Positions 51,701 to 61,407 of a stretch of DNA of 64,000 bases are shown in pieces. Source of the DNA: Bacillus sp. ISL-18 (GTDB taxonomy: Bacteria > Bacillota > Bacilli > Bacillales > Cytobacillaceae); contig NZ_JAGGQG010000022.1 in NCBI RefSeq assembly GCF_018613415.1, positions 16,342 through 80,341 of the forward strand, in the 5' to 3' direction. Both the position numbers and the translations under genes were made by a program. Positions within the stretch are counted from its first letter, which is position 1; each line of letters starts with the position of its first letter. The notes under the pieces are model-generated. The model was given only the letters and a program-made list of their open reading frames with translations, made no database searches and had not been told where the DNA came from.

Positions 51701-53142
51701 AGGTTTTATTTGCTGTATCAGAGTGTGTTCCGTTTGTGAAAACAGGTGGCCTTGCTGATATTGCTGGGGCACTTCCTAAAGCGTTAAAAGATCTTGGGAC
51801 AGAAGTGCGAGTTATTTTACCCAATTACTCTGTCATTCCTGAAAAGCTAAAAAAATCATTTCAATTTCAAAAAGAGATTCGTGTGCAGCTTGGATGGCGG
51901 TATCAATACTGCGGCATTTTTACACTAGAGCAGGACGGGATTACCTATTACTTTATTGATAACCAATATTATTTTTACCGAGATTCTCTATATGGTCATT
52001 ACGATGATGGGGAGTGATTCTCTTTTTTCTGTAAGGCCGTTCTGGAGAGTATTCCTTATTTAGATTTTGTTCCTGATGTGATTCATTCCCATGACTGGCA
52101 TACAGGGATGGTTCCTTTTTTATTAGACGCACACTATCGTCTCAATCCGCTCTATTGGGATATAAAAACGGTCTATACGATTCACAATTTGCAGTTCCAG
52201 GGTATTTTCCCTTATTCGGTTATGAGTGATTTGTTAAGCTTAAGTGATCACTATTTTAACAGCGAGCAGTTGGAATTTAACGGGGATGTCAATTTTATGA
52301 AGGGGGGCATTGTTGCATCAGATATGGTGACGACGGTCAGCCCAACCTATAAAGATGAAATCCAAAATCCCTATTATGGCGAAAGACTTGACGGGCTTTT
52401 GCGAAAGCACAGAAATAAGCTGATCGGTATAGTCAACGGAATCGACGATACGGTTTACAATCCTAGGATAGACCATGATATTGCTGTTTCCTATGATATT
52501 GATTCGTTAGAGGGTAAAGCAAAAAACAAGCAGGAATTACAGCACTATTTCGGATTACCAGAAAAATATAACACACCCATCATTGCAATGGTCACACGCT
52601 TAACCAATCAAAAAGGCTTAGATTTAGTGCTCCATGTATTTCGGGAAATGATGCAGGAGGATCTTCAATTCATCATCCTTGGTTCAGGTGAAACGGATTA
52701 TGAAAACTTTTTTAACCAAATGAAACAAGAGTATCCCGATAAGGTAGGGGTATATCTCGGATTTAATGAAGCATTAGCGCATCAAATTTATGCAGGAGCT
52801 GATCTATTTTTAATGCCCTCTCAATTTGAGCCTTGTGGATTAGGACAGTTGATTGCCTTACAGTACGGGGCCATCCCCATTGTAAGAGAAACAGGCGGCT
52901 TGAATGATACGGTTTTATCCTATCATGAGTTTACCGGTGAGGGGAATGGTTTTACCTTTAAAAATTTCAATGCTCATGACATGCTGCACACCGTTAGAAG
53001 AGCTATTTTGTATTATCAGGAAAATGAAATTTGGAGTCCGTTAGTAAAAAATGCCATGAGCCAAGATTACAGTTGGCTTCAATCCGCGAAGCAATACAAC
53101 GATATCTATAGGGAACTGCTGCTAAACTCGGGAATCGAGTAA
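51697..53142 (+). pseudogene. glgA: glgA (glycogen synthase) with an in-frame opal codon
   Basis: A single frame of 482 codons matches GlgA throughout: SECVPFVKTGGLADIAGALP at the start with the ADP-glucose KTGGL motif, then HSHDWHTGMVPFLL, IVNGIDDTVYNP, TRLTNQKGLDLVL and SQFEPCGLGQLIALQYG. Codon 107 (52015-52017) is TGA between DDGE and FSFFCKAV. CGA to TGA by one C-to-T change is the simplest cause. Without readthrough the catalytic domain is lost. glgP, usually next, is absent. Confidence 0.88.
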
Positions 53143-53213
53143 GCTTGATAAGAATGGATCTTTCTAGCAATAAGTTTGTTACCCCCTTTTTTAAAAACTA
53201 TACTTTTTAAAAA

Positions 53214-53340
53214 ATAAAAATAATCCACCCTTGAATTAACGACTCGGGTGGATTACCACACTAAATTAGCCGATCCCCTTAGTGGGAACCGTCTATTGCT
53301 CGACCAGACAAGTTGTTGCATGACTTGTCTTTATTAATTT
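53214..53340. other. Structured intergenic region of unknown identity
   Basis: Three hairpins: TAATCCACCC/GGGTGGATTA (53221-53255, with a T-run on the minus strand), a possible middle CCACACTAA/TTAGTGGG pairing, and AGACAAGT/ACTTGTCT (53306-53330) followed by TTATTAATTT on the plus strand. It may be converging terminators or a small RNA. No riboswitch class recognised. Confidence 0.4.
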
Positions 53341-53489
53341 ATTCTTATTATAACTATAAAACATTCCCATATATGTAAGGGGAGATCAACAAAGTATAAG
53401 AAATACTAATCAATGGTTAATCGTTGGACTTCACTAAAACCTGCTGTCTTCTTAAAGTTCAGCTGATGAGTGAAATTGTAAGAATATTT

Positions 53490-54059
53490 TTAGTAGGAGA
53501 TCCCTACACGTGATTTTATATACTCGCTTGCTTTTATCTGTTTAAATGTAAATTCAGCTGTATCCGGTACGGATATTTTAGCTCCACCCTCCGGCAAAAA
53601 ATTTCGCTCTATTCGATAGTTGCCGATCCTTTCTCCATCCGGCAAATACGTAGGACAGACAATCGTCCATTCGAGGGTTGATTGTTTGAGGATATCGTAA
53701 ACTTTATGATGTTCTTTCGCTGCACGGGTTGACCTCTGCCTTGATTCACCTGATTGATAACGCAGAGAGTTTGGCATCGTTCTACTTTGAAGAATACCCG
53801 CCGTTCCGATAGTTATGATTCGTTTTATACGTTCGCTTTCCATTGCTTCGATTATAAGTGGCATACTATCTGATAGAGTGGTTGTGCCATCCGTATTTAG
53901 TGCACTAATCACAGCATCAATCCCACTCATGGCACGTGCGAGATGATTTTTATTTAAAACATTCCCATGAATAATGGTTAAATTTTTATGATTTATTTGG
54001 ACCTTCTCTGGAGTTCGAACTAATACCGTAACATGATGTCTGTCATGAAGGGGGGAAGT
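53490..54059 (-). pseudogene. NmrA/SDR-like NAD(P)-binding protein, 5'-truncated
   Basis: A 190-codon minus-strand frame reads HHVTVLVRTPEKVQINHKNL, then IHGNVLNKNHLARAMSGIDA, and continues to the C-terminus (TIVCPTYLPDG, EFTFKQIKASEYI). The first ~20 residues with the GATGxxG dinucleotide motif are absent; a TAA stop lies just before HHVTVLVR. An ATG at 53930 opens only the last 146 residues. Likely a non-functional relative of YwnB-type reductases. Confidence 0.7.
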
Positions 54060-54147
54060 TTAGCGGGAGAAAGGAAACCTTTTCCTTTCTAGTTTTAAAT
54101 AGATTGAAATTAGTATATAAAAGATGAAGAGTAATAGACTTTCTATT

Positions 54148-54208
54148 ACGGGGGCGATTGTTCAATAAGTGCAGCCGCTTTCCTTGTTCCGATAGGTGGT
54201 TTAGTTGA
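54148..54208. repeat. Dispersed ~60-base repeat, copy 1
   Basis: Contains GATTGTTCAATAAG and GCAGCCGCTTTCCTTGTT. About 80% similar by eye to 61216-61280. No coding potential seen. The rest of 54060-54271 is intergenic. Confidence 0.6.
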
Positions 54209-54271
54209 ATAATAACCGCATCCTCTGAATAATAAAATAGAAGGAAATCAATAAAACGGGAGTGTTGTACC

Positions 54272-55033
54272 TTGAAAGTACTGGTCACTGGTTCGTCAGG
54301 ACAACTAGGTTCCACTTTGCTTAAGCAGCTAAACGGTTTTGATTATCAAGTTAAACTAACTTCTAAAAGAAAACCCGAAGGAATCGAACATTTGGAGTGG
54401 GTTTATAGCGATTTATCGACTGGAGAAGGCCTAGAAGAAGCAATTAAAGATGTAGATGTTATCATTCACGCAGCAACTAGTCCAATTAAAAATTCAAAAA
54501 TCGTCGAGGTTTCAGGTTTTAAGGAGTTTATAGGGAAATTGCATCACATAAAACATTTTATTTACCCGTCCATTGTGGGGATCGATGAAATCCCATTTAA
54601 CTATTATCAACAAAAACAGAAAGCAGAAAATTTGTTGAAAAATAGTTCCATTCCTCACACCATTGTCCGTGCCACCCAATTCCACCATTTTGTAGAAAAG
54701 ATTTTTATATCGAAACCTCTATTTAAAAGATATATTGTCCCAGGAAACGTTCCATTTCAAAGTGTAGATGTTAGTGAATTTGCCAATCAACTAATTGGAT
54801 TAGTGGAAAATGATCCACAAGGAAGAGCGGAAGATTTTGCTGGGCCAGAAATTATGACTTTAAGCGAAATGGCTGAACTAAAAATCAGCCTATATAATGA
54901 ACCAAATAAAGTTTTAAGCATTTCTTTACCAGGAAAACTGTACAAATCTTTCTCTGAGGGGAAAAATACTAATCCTATACGAAAAATGGGGAACATTACA
55001 TTCGAGGATTATCTACTAAATAAGATGGTCTGA
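54272..55033 (+). CDS. NmrA-type NAD(P)-binding oxidoreductase/sensor
   Basis: 253-aa atypical SDR: VLVTGSSGQLGSTLLKQLNG gives the Rossmann GxxGxxG motif at the N-terminus, DVDVIIHAATSP (~67) and PHTIVRATQFHHFVEKIF (~127) follow. No YxxxK active site is evident except YYQQK (~110), so it may be an oxidoreductase or a redox-sensing NmrA-like protein. The start is TTG at 54272 after an AACGGGAG site. Neighbouring 53490-54059 is a related decayed gene, perhaps a local duplicate. Confidence 0.8.
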   Translation: MKVLVTGSSGQLGSTLLKQLNGFDYQVKLTSKRKPEGIEHLEWVYSDLSTGEGLEEAIKDVDVIIHAATSPIKNSKIVEVSGFKEFIGKLHHIKHFIYPSIVGIDEIPFNYYQQKQKAENLLKNSSIPHTIVRATQFHHFVEKIFISKPLFKRYIVPGNVPFQSVDVSEFANQLIGLVENDPQGRAEDFAGPEIMTLSEMAELKISLYNEPNKVLSISLPGKLYKSFSEGKNTNPIRKMGNITFEDYLLNKMV

Positions 55034-55083
55034 AGATATTGTAAGGGCGGGTTGCGAAAATCTGGGTGATTTCTACGGATCAT

Positions 55084-55129
55084 ACACAAAAAAATAAGCT
55101 TAGATTTTTTCCAAGCTCATTTTTTGTGT
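55084..55129. terminator. Terminator after the NmrA-like gene
   Basis: ACACAAAAAAATAAGCTT and AAGCTCATTTTTTGTGT pair with one or two interruptions; T-run in both directions. The remaining 55130-55514 holds no feature I can support. Confidence 0.65.
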
Positions 55130-55514
55130 TTTCTTTTGTGAATTTATTTGTACCAGTTCCGAATGCCATATGTATAAAAAAAAAGAGCAAATTAGCTCCA
55201 GCTCCGTGGTATCAGCCCCATCCTTCGCTAACACCGGCGATAACCCCACTTGTTATCCAACCATCTTTATTATATTTGCAAACGCTTCCAATTAACAAGG
55301 ATTTTGCTCAAGGTAGTTAAAAATTTACAGAATTGAGGAAAAAACCGGGTAATCCGCAGCCTTTTTGATTTTAAAACGATCATTCTGTGATAGTACGAGG
55401 TTACAGCAAAACATTGCCGTAACCTTTTTCATATTATGCTAACTGATCAGATTCGTTTATATCAATAGGTAAGACTTTGATGTCATTTCCATCTTTTCCC
55501 CTGCTCGTTAATGT

Positions 55515-56654
55515 TTATTCTTCCTCTCGTAACAGAATGGCTTCCTTCGCCATAACCGCAAGTTCAATGGTTTCAAGGGTTTTGCAATAATTAGGTAAAA
55601 TCTCTCCATTCAAACTTACTTCTTCATGAATATAATCCAGAACATGCCAATCCTCAAACCAATCTCCGCTCTCCGCCTCTTCATGCGGGATATTCGGCCA
55701 GGCGTATTTTAAAGGCGGGCTGTACAGTCTTAGTGCACCCTTTCTCAACATGCAATTCTTGACCCGCCGCTTATAAAGGGAGCGGGGAAAAGATTCATTT
55801 ACATCATTATACAAATCGGGCCAGTAATCTTTCCGAGAGCCCGTGTGCGGGTGTTCATGCGCCCATTTCAAGACCCCCGCCAGAATATTTTCGCGCCCAA
55901 ACAGAAGGGAATATAACTTTTTTCCAAATAAAATTCTTTCGTGGAGCGAAGTGAAATACCGAGAGGTGGCGCCTGCAAGTGACGTTTTCTCCTCTTTTTC
56001 ACCGGCACAGTAGGGGAAAAGGATGTTATTGAGGCGCAAAAAATCATGCATTTTAAAGCTGACCGTCCCTGTTACGGTTTTCTTGAAATGATGATTTTGA
56101 ACCAATCTTTTTTCCAAATAGCTTTGTTCATTGATCACCGTCGCAATCGCCAATGTGTAGCAATCCCCACTATGCCAAAAATACCGCCAGATCGTTTCCA
56201 TGAAGGTTGACGTGTGAAAAAAAGGTAAAAGGTGGAACATTTCTTGGTTACTCCGCACACTCAGGTCATAAACCAAAAATTGGGGAAACACATCTTGAAA
56301 GATCAACCAACTGCCGTGTTCCAAAAAGGAAAAAAAAGCTTTCTGATCTCTTTCGGGCAGAAGTTTTGTCAGCAATTCCCCTTTTAAATCCGTCATGTTC
56401 CATCCGACGTTTCGCGATACCATATGTCCGAGAAGGGCCCAATGGATTTCAGGGTGCTGAAGGTAAAACTGAAAATAAGCTTGCGTCCGTGTTACATTGT
56501 TTTGGTTAAGCTGCTTCGTCTGTTCTCTTATAAGTTGAATACATTGTTTATCGTTTTCTGATAAACAGGGAGGAAGACCGTAGGATTTCTTTTTTAGCTT
56601 ATTTTTTAATTCTTTTTTTACATCTGAGAAAGAGTCCAGCAAAAACGGCATCAT
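55515..56654 (-). CDS. DUF2515 protein (YppC-like)
   Basis: 379-aa soluble protein of the DUF2515 family, known from B. subtilis YppC, function not established. Conserved blocks: QLNQNNVTRTQAYFQFYLQHP (~57, cited in part), HWALLGHMVSRNVGWNMTDL (~79) and YSPPLKYAWPNIPHEE (~322). Start is taken as ATG at 56654, although GAGAAAGG lies directly against it; ATG at 56651 is equally possible. Divergent from sqhC, 113 bases between starts. Confidence 0.78.
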   Translation of the reverse strand: MMPFLLDSFSDVKKELKNKLKKKSYGLPPCLSENDKQCIQLIREQTKQLNQNNVTRTQAYFQFYLQHPEIHWALLGHMVSRNVGWNMTDLKGELLTKLLPERDQKAFFSFLEHGSWLIFQDVFPQFLVYDLSVRSNQEMFHLLPFFHTSTFMETIWRYFWHSGDCYTLAIATVINEQSYLEKRLVQNHHFKKTVTGTVSFKMHDFLRLNNILFPYCAGEKEEKTSLAGATSRYFTSLHERILFGKKLYSLLFGRENILAGVLKWAHEHPHTGSRKDYWPDLYNDVNESFPRSLYKRRVKNCMLRKGALRLYSPPLKYAWPNIPHEEAESGDWFEDWHVLDYIHEEVSLNGEILPNYCKTLETIELAVMAKEAILLREEE

Positions 56655-56767
56655 CCTTTCTCAACGTTCATTTTAAGTGTATCGGTCATCCCCATCATTG
56701 GAATGCATATTCATATTGCCCTCGGAATATGAATACAAAGATGAAGATAGGGGAGAGGATGGGTCAT

Positions 56768-58672
56768 ATGAAGCATCGGATCTATCAGGAAATGAACAGA
56801 ACCGCTGATCAGTTAATCCAGGACCAATCTGAGGACGGGGCCTGGCATTATCCATTCGAAACCGGGATCGCAACGGACTGCACTATGATTATCTTATTGC
56901 GTACATTGGAGATAAATGATGAGGAGTTCATAAAAAAATTAGTGAAACGGATCGCCGGAAAACAGCAGGAAGATGGCTCCTGGAAGCTGTTTCATGATGA
57001 GGAAAAGGGAAATCTGACCTCCACTGTCGAAGCTTATTATGCCCTTCTTTATTCTGGTTACCGGAATCGAAAAGACCCGGAAATGCAGGCTGCAAGAAGG
57101 TTTATTCTGGCCAACGGAGGGGCTGCGGAGGTCCATATGTTTTTAAAAATCATGTTGGCCTTAACAGGACAATGTGCGTGGCCGCACTTCCCGATTAATA
57201 TTGAAGTGATGCTTTTACCTGACTCCTTTCCTATTAATCTTTTTGACCTCTCCGTTTACGGAAGAGCGAACATTATTCCTTTTTTGATTCTCGCCAATAC
57301 GAATTTTCGCAAGAGAACGCCTCGATCGCCCAATCTCTCCGATTTATTTCAAAAAAAAGCGGTTCGTTTTTTTACAGAGGATGAAGCAGCAGAGGCCCGC
57401 TCGGTGATCGAATGGGTGAAACAGGGGATTAAGGGGCTGAAATCCCATGTAAATCTTCGCGAATTGTCCTTATATCGTGCCGAAAAATATATGCTGGACC
57501 GAATCGAACCGGACGGCACCTATTTAAATTATTTCAGCACGACTTCTCTGATGATTTTTGCCTTGCTGGCGAGGGGGTATCCCACTACACATCCGGTGAT
57601 TACGCGTGCCGTACAAGGATTAAAAGCGATGACCTGCCGGATTGACGGAGAACTTCACTGCCAGTACACGACGGCATCTGTCTGGAATACGACTTTAATC
57701 AATTATGCTCTGCAAGAATCCGGAGTTCCTTACTCATCCACCACGGTACAAAAGGCAAATGATTACATTCTCTCCCGTCAGCATCTCAAATACGGGGATT
57801 GGGTCATTCATGAACCGAACCTGTTACCGGGTGGCTGGGGGTTTGCCGACCTAAATACGATTCACCCAGATATTGACGATACAACAGTTGCACTGAGGTC
57901 CATACGTACGTTGGCCAAAAACAAAGTGGATTGCCGGCAGGCATGGGACCGAGGAATAAACTGGCTCATTTCCATGCAAAACAAGGACGGAGGTTGGGCG
58001 GCATTCGAAAAGAATGTGAATAAGAAACTGTTGAATTTGTTACCGATCGAGGGTGGAAAAGATTTATTGATTGATCCGTCGACGGTTGATTTAACGGGAA
58101 GGACATTAGAGTTCTTCGGAAACTATACCCATTTGGATCTTCACCATCCCATGGTGAAAGATGCGATTCGTTGGCTGTTGCGGCAGCAAAATGCAGATGG
58201 TTCCTGGGTGGGGCGATGGGGCGTGTATATTTATGGCACATGGGCCGCTGTAACGGGACTGGTTGCCGTTGGCGTTTCCCCGAATCATCCAGCAATTGAA
58301 AAGGCTCTAACTTGGCTGCGGAAAATTCAGAATCCCGATGGCGGCTGGGGAGAATCTTGTAAAAGTGATATCAAAAATTGTTATGTGCCATTGGGCGAAA
58401 GTACGCGCACTCATACCGCTTGGGCGCTTGACACCCTCATCTCGGCCGCTACTATCGTTACGCCTGAAATTGAGAACGGTGCCGCTTTTCTAGTGGATAG
58501 GAAGGAAAAAGAGTGGACGACGACCTACCCAAAAGGGAGGGGAATGGCAGGATCCTTTTATCTCAATTATCATTGTTATGAATATGTTTTTCCATTGCTT
58601 GCCCTTTCCCATTATCAAAAATTGGCTGGAGGGCAGCTCCTAGATGCGAAGTCAGATAAGGATATTACTTAA
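56768..58672 (+). CDS. sqhC: Squalene-hopene cyclase-type terpene cyclase (SqhC)
   Basis: 634-aa triterpene cyclase of the size of B. subtilis SqhC, which makes sporulenes from tetraprenyl-beta-curcumene. The catalytic acid motif is HPDIDDTTVALRS (~362-374, DxDDTA-type). Several QW repeats are visible, such as QDGSW-type QEDGSWKLF, QNKDGGWAAF, QNADGSWVGRWG and QNPDGGWGESC. A hydrophobic FPINLFDLSVYGRANIIPFL segment likely contacts the membrane. ATG at 56768 is chosen, 9 bases after GGGGAGAGG. Substrate (squalene versus sesquarterpene) not decidable from sequence. Confidence 0.92.
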   Translation: MKHRIYQEMNRTADQLIQDQSEDGAWHYPFETGIATDCTMIILLRTLEINDEEFIKKLVKRIAGKQQEDGSWKLFHDEEKGNLTSTVEAYYALLYSGYRNRKDPEMQAARRFILANGGAAEVHMFLKIMLALTGQCAWPHFPINIEVMLLPDSFPINLFDLSVYGRANIIPFLILANTNFRKRTPRSPNLSDLFQKKAVRFFTEDEAAEARSVIEWVKQGIKGLKSHVNLRELSLYRAEKYMLDRIEPDGTYLNYFSTTSLMIFALLARGYPTTHPVITRAVQGLKAMTCRIDGELHCQYTTASVWNTTLINYALQESGVPYSSTTVQKANDYILSRQHLKYGDWVIHEPNLLPGGWGFADLNTIHPDIDDTTVALRSIRTLAKNKVDCRQAWDRGINWLISMQNKDGGWAAFEKNVNKKLLNLLPIEGGKDLLIDPSTVDLTGRTLEFFGNYTHLDLHHPMVKDAIRWLLRQQNADGSWVGRWGVYIYGTWAAVTGLVAVGVSPNHPAIEKALTWLRKIQNPDGGWGESCKSDIKNCYVPLGESTRTHTAWALDTLISAATIVTPEIENGAAFLVDRKEKEWTTTYPKGRGMAGSFYLNYHCYEYVFPLLALSHYQKLAGGQLLDAKSDKDIT

Positions 58673-58811
58673 GGCTTTGTCTATTCAAAAAAATCTCCTG
58701 TGTGACCTTTGGCATATTTTTTTATCCTGTCCCATAAAATGAACCAACCAAAACAGACGGTAGTCTTTGGGAAAAGCGAAATCATGTCAACTAAAAGGGG
58801 GTAGGCAAAAG

Positions 58812-59357
58812 ATGCTAGGGGAGCTCCACCAATTTTTGAATCTTAACCTATTAATTTGGTTGTTTCCGATCATTTTTATTTTCCATGACTTAGAAGAGAT
58901 CATTACGATTGAATCTTCGATGGCTGCATACAAAGACAAAAAGTCGAAAACGAAATTCGTCGAACTAACGTTAAGAATGCGGGAAAAATCAGGTTCGACC
59001 GCTGCCCAGCTTGCTGTTTCGGCTACATGGATTTTACTGATTATCTCATTCACTACCGTGATGACCGCCCATTTTCCAACGAACGGAGGGGGGGTTCTTT
59101 TATTTACAGCGATTCTTAATTTATTTGTGTTGCAGGCATTCATGCATATGGTTCAAACCATTATGTTCAGGGGCTACACGCCTGGCATCGTAACGTCCCT
59201 GTTCCTCCTTGTCCCTTACTGCCTCGTTACCTATTATTTTTTAGTCGAAGAGGGACAGATGGACTGGCATTTGCTATTCACCAGTCTGCCGGTTAGTTTG
59301 ATCATGATTCTGGTTTTCCTCGTTGGCAATCTTTTAGGCCGTTATTTTATTCGATAA
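58812..59357 (+). CDS. HXXEE-domain membrane protein
   Basis: 181-aa integral membrane protein with about five hydrophobic segments and the HXXEE motif HDLEEIITIE near residue 25, plus FMHMVQTIMFRGYTPG (~115). Function of the family is unknown; the His/Glu motif suggests a membrane metal site. ATG at 58812 lies 9 bases after AAAGGGGGT. It is 139 bases after sqhC in the same direction. Confidence 0.8.
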   Translation: MLGELHQFLNLNLLIWLFPIIFIFHDLEEIITIESSMAAYKDKKSKTKFVELTLRMREKSGSTAAQLAVSATWILLIISFTTVMTAHFPTNGGGVLLFTAILNLFVLQAFMHMVQTIMFRGYTPGIVTSLFLLVPYCLVTYYFLVEEGQMDWHLLFTSLPVSLIMILVFLVGNLLGRYFIR

Positions 59358-59385
59358 CTGCTCCCAGATTTTTTTATAAAGTCAC

Positions 59386-59886
59386 ATGAATGTGTTGGAG
59401 TCCGTTTACTTTTCCATATATTCGATCTTCCTATTTAATTATAAAAAACTTGATTTAAATCAAGGAAATAGCCACTCAAACATGTTGGATTCAATCATAA
59501 ACCTTTTGCCATTTGAAATGGGCTTTTGCGATGCAAACGATATTTTCCGCTGGTATTCAAATAATCCAAACCGCGTCCATGGTCGCCGTAAAGAAGCGAT
59601 TGGTCGCCCTGTGCTTGAGCTTCACCCAAAAGTGGCTCACCACGTTGAAAAATTGTTGAATGATTTCCGTTCCGGAACACGCGACGAATGGGAATTCTGG
59701 TTCCCAAAACGCACGGATGAATCAGGTCAGATATACCAAAAGTTTATGGCCGTACGTGATGAAAATGGAAAATACCTTGGCTGTATGGATGTGACCGTTA
59801 ATATCAATCTTTTCCAAGGAAAAGAAGGAAAAAATACTCCTGAAACAATTGACGAATTTAAAGCAGTTAAGCCTTTTCTAATATAA
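59386..59886 (+). CDS. PAS-domain protein, possibly truncated
   Basis: 166-aa with a PAS-type domain from ~35 to ~150 (LLPFEMGFCDANDIFRWYSN, HGRRKEAIGRPVLELHPKVA, AVRDENGKYLGCMDVTVNIN). Similar domains end DUF438/hemerythrin-like proteins of 400+ residues; here only this part plus an unrelated hydrophobic N-terminus (MNVLESVYFSIYSIFLFNY) is seen. It may be a free-standing heme or redox sensor, or a relic of a longer gene. The start codon has no strong ribosome binding site. Confidence 0.65.
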   Translation: MNVLESVYFSIYSIFLFNYKKLDLNQGNSHSNMLDSIINLLPFEMGFCDANDIFRWYSNNPNRVHGRRKEAIGRPVLELHPKVAHHVEKLLNDFRSGTRDEWEFWFPKRTDESGQIYQKFMAVRDENGKYLGCMDVTVNINLFQGKEGKNTPETIDEFKAVKPFLI

Positions 59887-59913
59887 AAGTATTCCTCATT
59901 TGAGAAGCTGCTG

Positions 59914-59949
59914 AAAAACACATTGAATTCCCCAATTCAATGTGTTTTT
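59914..59949. terminator. Strong terminator after the PAS gene
   Basis: 16 bp perfect stem (AAAAACACATTGAATT at 59914-59929 with 59934-59949) around CCCC, 28 bases after the stop. Confidence 0.85.
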
Positions 59950-60284
59950 CTTTATAATAGACTTATCAAGTTTGGTTGTTATTTCGCTTAACCAACAAGT
60001 AGAATGATAGATATGTATTTTTAGCAAATAGACTTTAGGATGGATCATGCTGAATTTCTTGATGTAAGGTCAGGTTATAACCATAAGGAAATGGTCTTGA
60101 TGAACTGAATGACACCAGTGTGGAATGCGATGACATCAGTAAGAGTCTATCAATTTAAACTATTAAGCGATACACCAAGCTGGATGAGCTCAGCAAAGGT
60201 TGTGAGGTTTTATTTAAAATAGTAAAGATATCTGAGCATATTAATAAGGAAGCATCAAAAATCAAATAAAGGGAGGAATTTATT
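59950..60284. other. Intergenic region without recognised features
   Basis: AT-rich; many stops in all frames. No gene, repeat or hairpin I can support apart from the ribosome binding site GGGAGG at its end. Confidence 0.4.
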
Positions 60285-60500
60285 GTGGCAGAAATTAAAT
60301 ATGAAATTGTTCAGACCATTACTGTCCTTTCGGAATCTGCAAAAGGCTGGAAAAAAGAACTTAACCTAATTAGTTGGAATGGACGTGAACCAAAATACGA
60401 TATTCGGGACTGGTCAGAAAATCATGAAAAGATGGGAAAGGGTGTTACGTTATCAAAGGAAGAGTTAACTAGGTTGAAGGAGATACTTCCAACCCTTTAA
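60285..60500 (+). CDS. ydbC: YdbC-like PC4 single-stranded-DNA-binding protein
   Basis: 71-aa small protein of the PC4/p15 fold as in B. subtilis YdbC. IKYEIVQTITVLSESAKGWK, KYDIRDWSENHEKMGKGVTL and LSKEELTRLKEIL are conserved. It is expected to bind single-stranded nucleic acid as a dimer. Start is GTG at 60285 after GGGAGG. Monocistronic. Confidence 0.9.
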   Translation: MAEIKYEIVQTITVLSESAKGWKKELNLISWNGREPKYDIRDWSENHEKMGKGVTLSKEELTRLKEILPTL

Positions 60501-60639
60501 TTCAAAAATATAGTCAGCTAAACCGGAAGAGAGATTCTTCTGGTTTAGCTGACACAGATAAAAGCATGATCATGTATTTATAGTTCAGGCAGGTCAAATT
60601 GGCGACGAACATGGGTAATTTGAAGAAGATCTTTCGACG

Positions 60640-60676
60640 AAAAGGACATTCCTGCTAGTACAGAAATGCCCTTTTT
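60640..60676. terminator. Terminator between ydbC and the DUF3224 gene
   Basis: AAAAGGACATT and AATGCCCTTTTT pair with one mismatch; serves the minus-strand gene most directly. Confidence 0.5.
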
Positions 60677-60685
60677 ACTGTTTTG

Positions 60686-61081
60686 TTAGAATTTGAAGTC
60701 TAGAATCATCTTACTCGTTTCACCTGTAAACTTATAGTTATAAGACCCTTTCAAGCTTTCTAAGTCACCGGTAGCTTTGATGATTGTTGCTGGACAATCT
60801 AGATTTCCTTTATCAAATATTCCTTGCTCTAAAGCCGTAAATGTGCCATGTTTTCCTTTGTAAGTTCCTTCAAAATGCAGAAATCCGGAAATTTTAGAAG
60901 TGGCTAAGTGACCATCATCTATAGTAGAGTCTATATAAAATAATAAATATTCAACAAAAGCTTTTCCTGTTAATTCACCCTCAATTTCATATTCTACATG
61001 GGCAATATTAATAGGGAATTCCTTTCTAGTATCGTCTACTGGCTTTTCATCCCATTTGCTTACTGAAAATGTTACCTCCAT
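60686..61081 (-). CDS. DUF3224 protein
   Basis: 131-aa protein, beta-rich, of the DUF3224 family. Seen: FSVSKWDEKPVDDTR at the N-terminus, GFLHFEGTYKGKHGTFTALE (~88) and ATGDLESLKGSY. Function unknown; the fold suggests small-molecule or lipid binding (lipocalin-like barrel). ATG at 61081 has GGGAG 9 bases upstream. Monocistronic. Confidence 0.8.
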   Translation of the reverse strand: MEVTFSVSKWDEKPVDDTRKEFPINIAHVEYEIEGELTGKAFVEYLLFYIDSTIDDGHLATSKISGFLHFEGTYKGKHGTFTALEQGIFDKGNLDCPATIIKATGDLESLKGSYNYKFTGETSKMILDFKF

Positions 61082-61215
61082 GGTAAATCTCCCTTCATTA
61101 TTAAATAGTCATTCACCTCCAGTATAATATCCAAAAAGTACCATTATCAATAATAGAATAGGATTACTTTTATTAATTTTTCTTTACTAACTTTGTGAAA
61201 TATTACACTTAAAGG

Positions 61216-61280
61216 AACGGGTGCAATTGTTCAATAAGGGCAGTCGCTTTTCTTGTTTCGCGAACGTCGCAGTTTAGTTT
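61216..61280. repeat. Dispersed ~60-base repeat, copy 2
   Basis: ACGGGTGCAATTGTTCAATA, then GGGCAGTCGCTTTTCTTGTT and, after a few extra bases, CAGTTTAGTT. Matches 54148-54208 closely. Confidence 0.6.
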
Positions 61281-61334
61281 ACGTATATTTCTTCACAAAT
61301 TTAAATGAAAAATCCTGATGTTGATCTTTACGAT

Positions 61335-61366
61335 AAGAAAATCGCCTCGTTAAAGAGGCGGCTTAT
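61335..61366 (-). terminator. Terminator for the minus strand
   Basis: CCGCCTC/GAGGCGA stem with TTTTCTT on the minus strand, 42 bases below the end of the DHFR-like relic. Confidence 0.7.
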
Positions 61367-61407
61367 TGAGCTATCGAATCCGTCGTAATCAGCTTTAGGA
61401 GAAAAGG

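Noticed and set aside
55066..55320. 84-codon Pro-rich reading frame after the NmrA-like gene
   Set aside because: It runs through a terminator hairpin, has no ribosome binding site and shows no recognisable motif.
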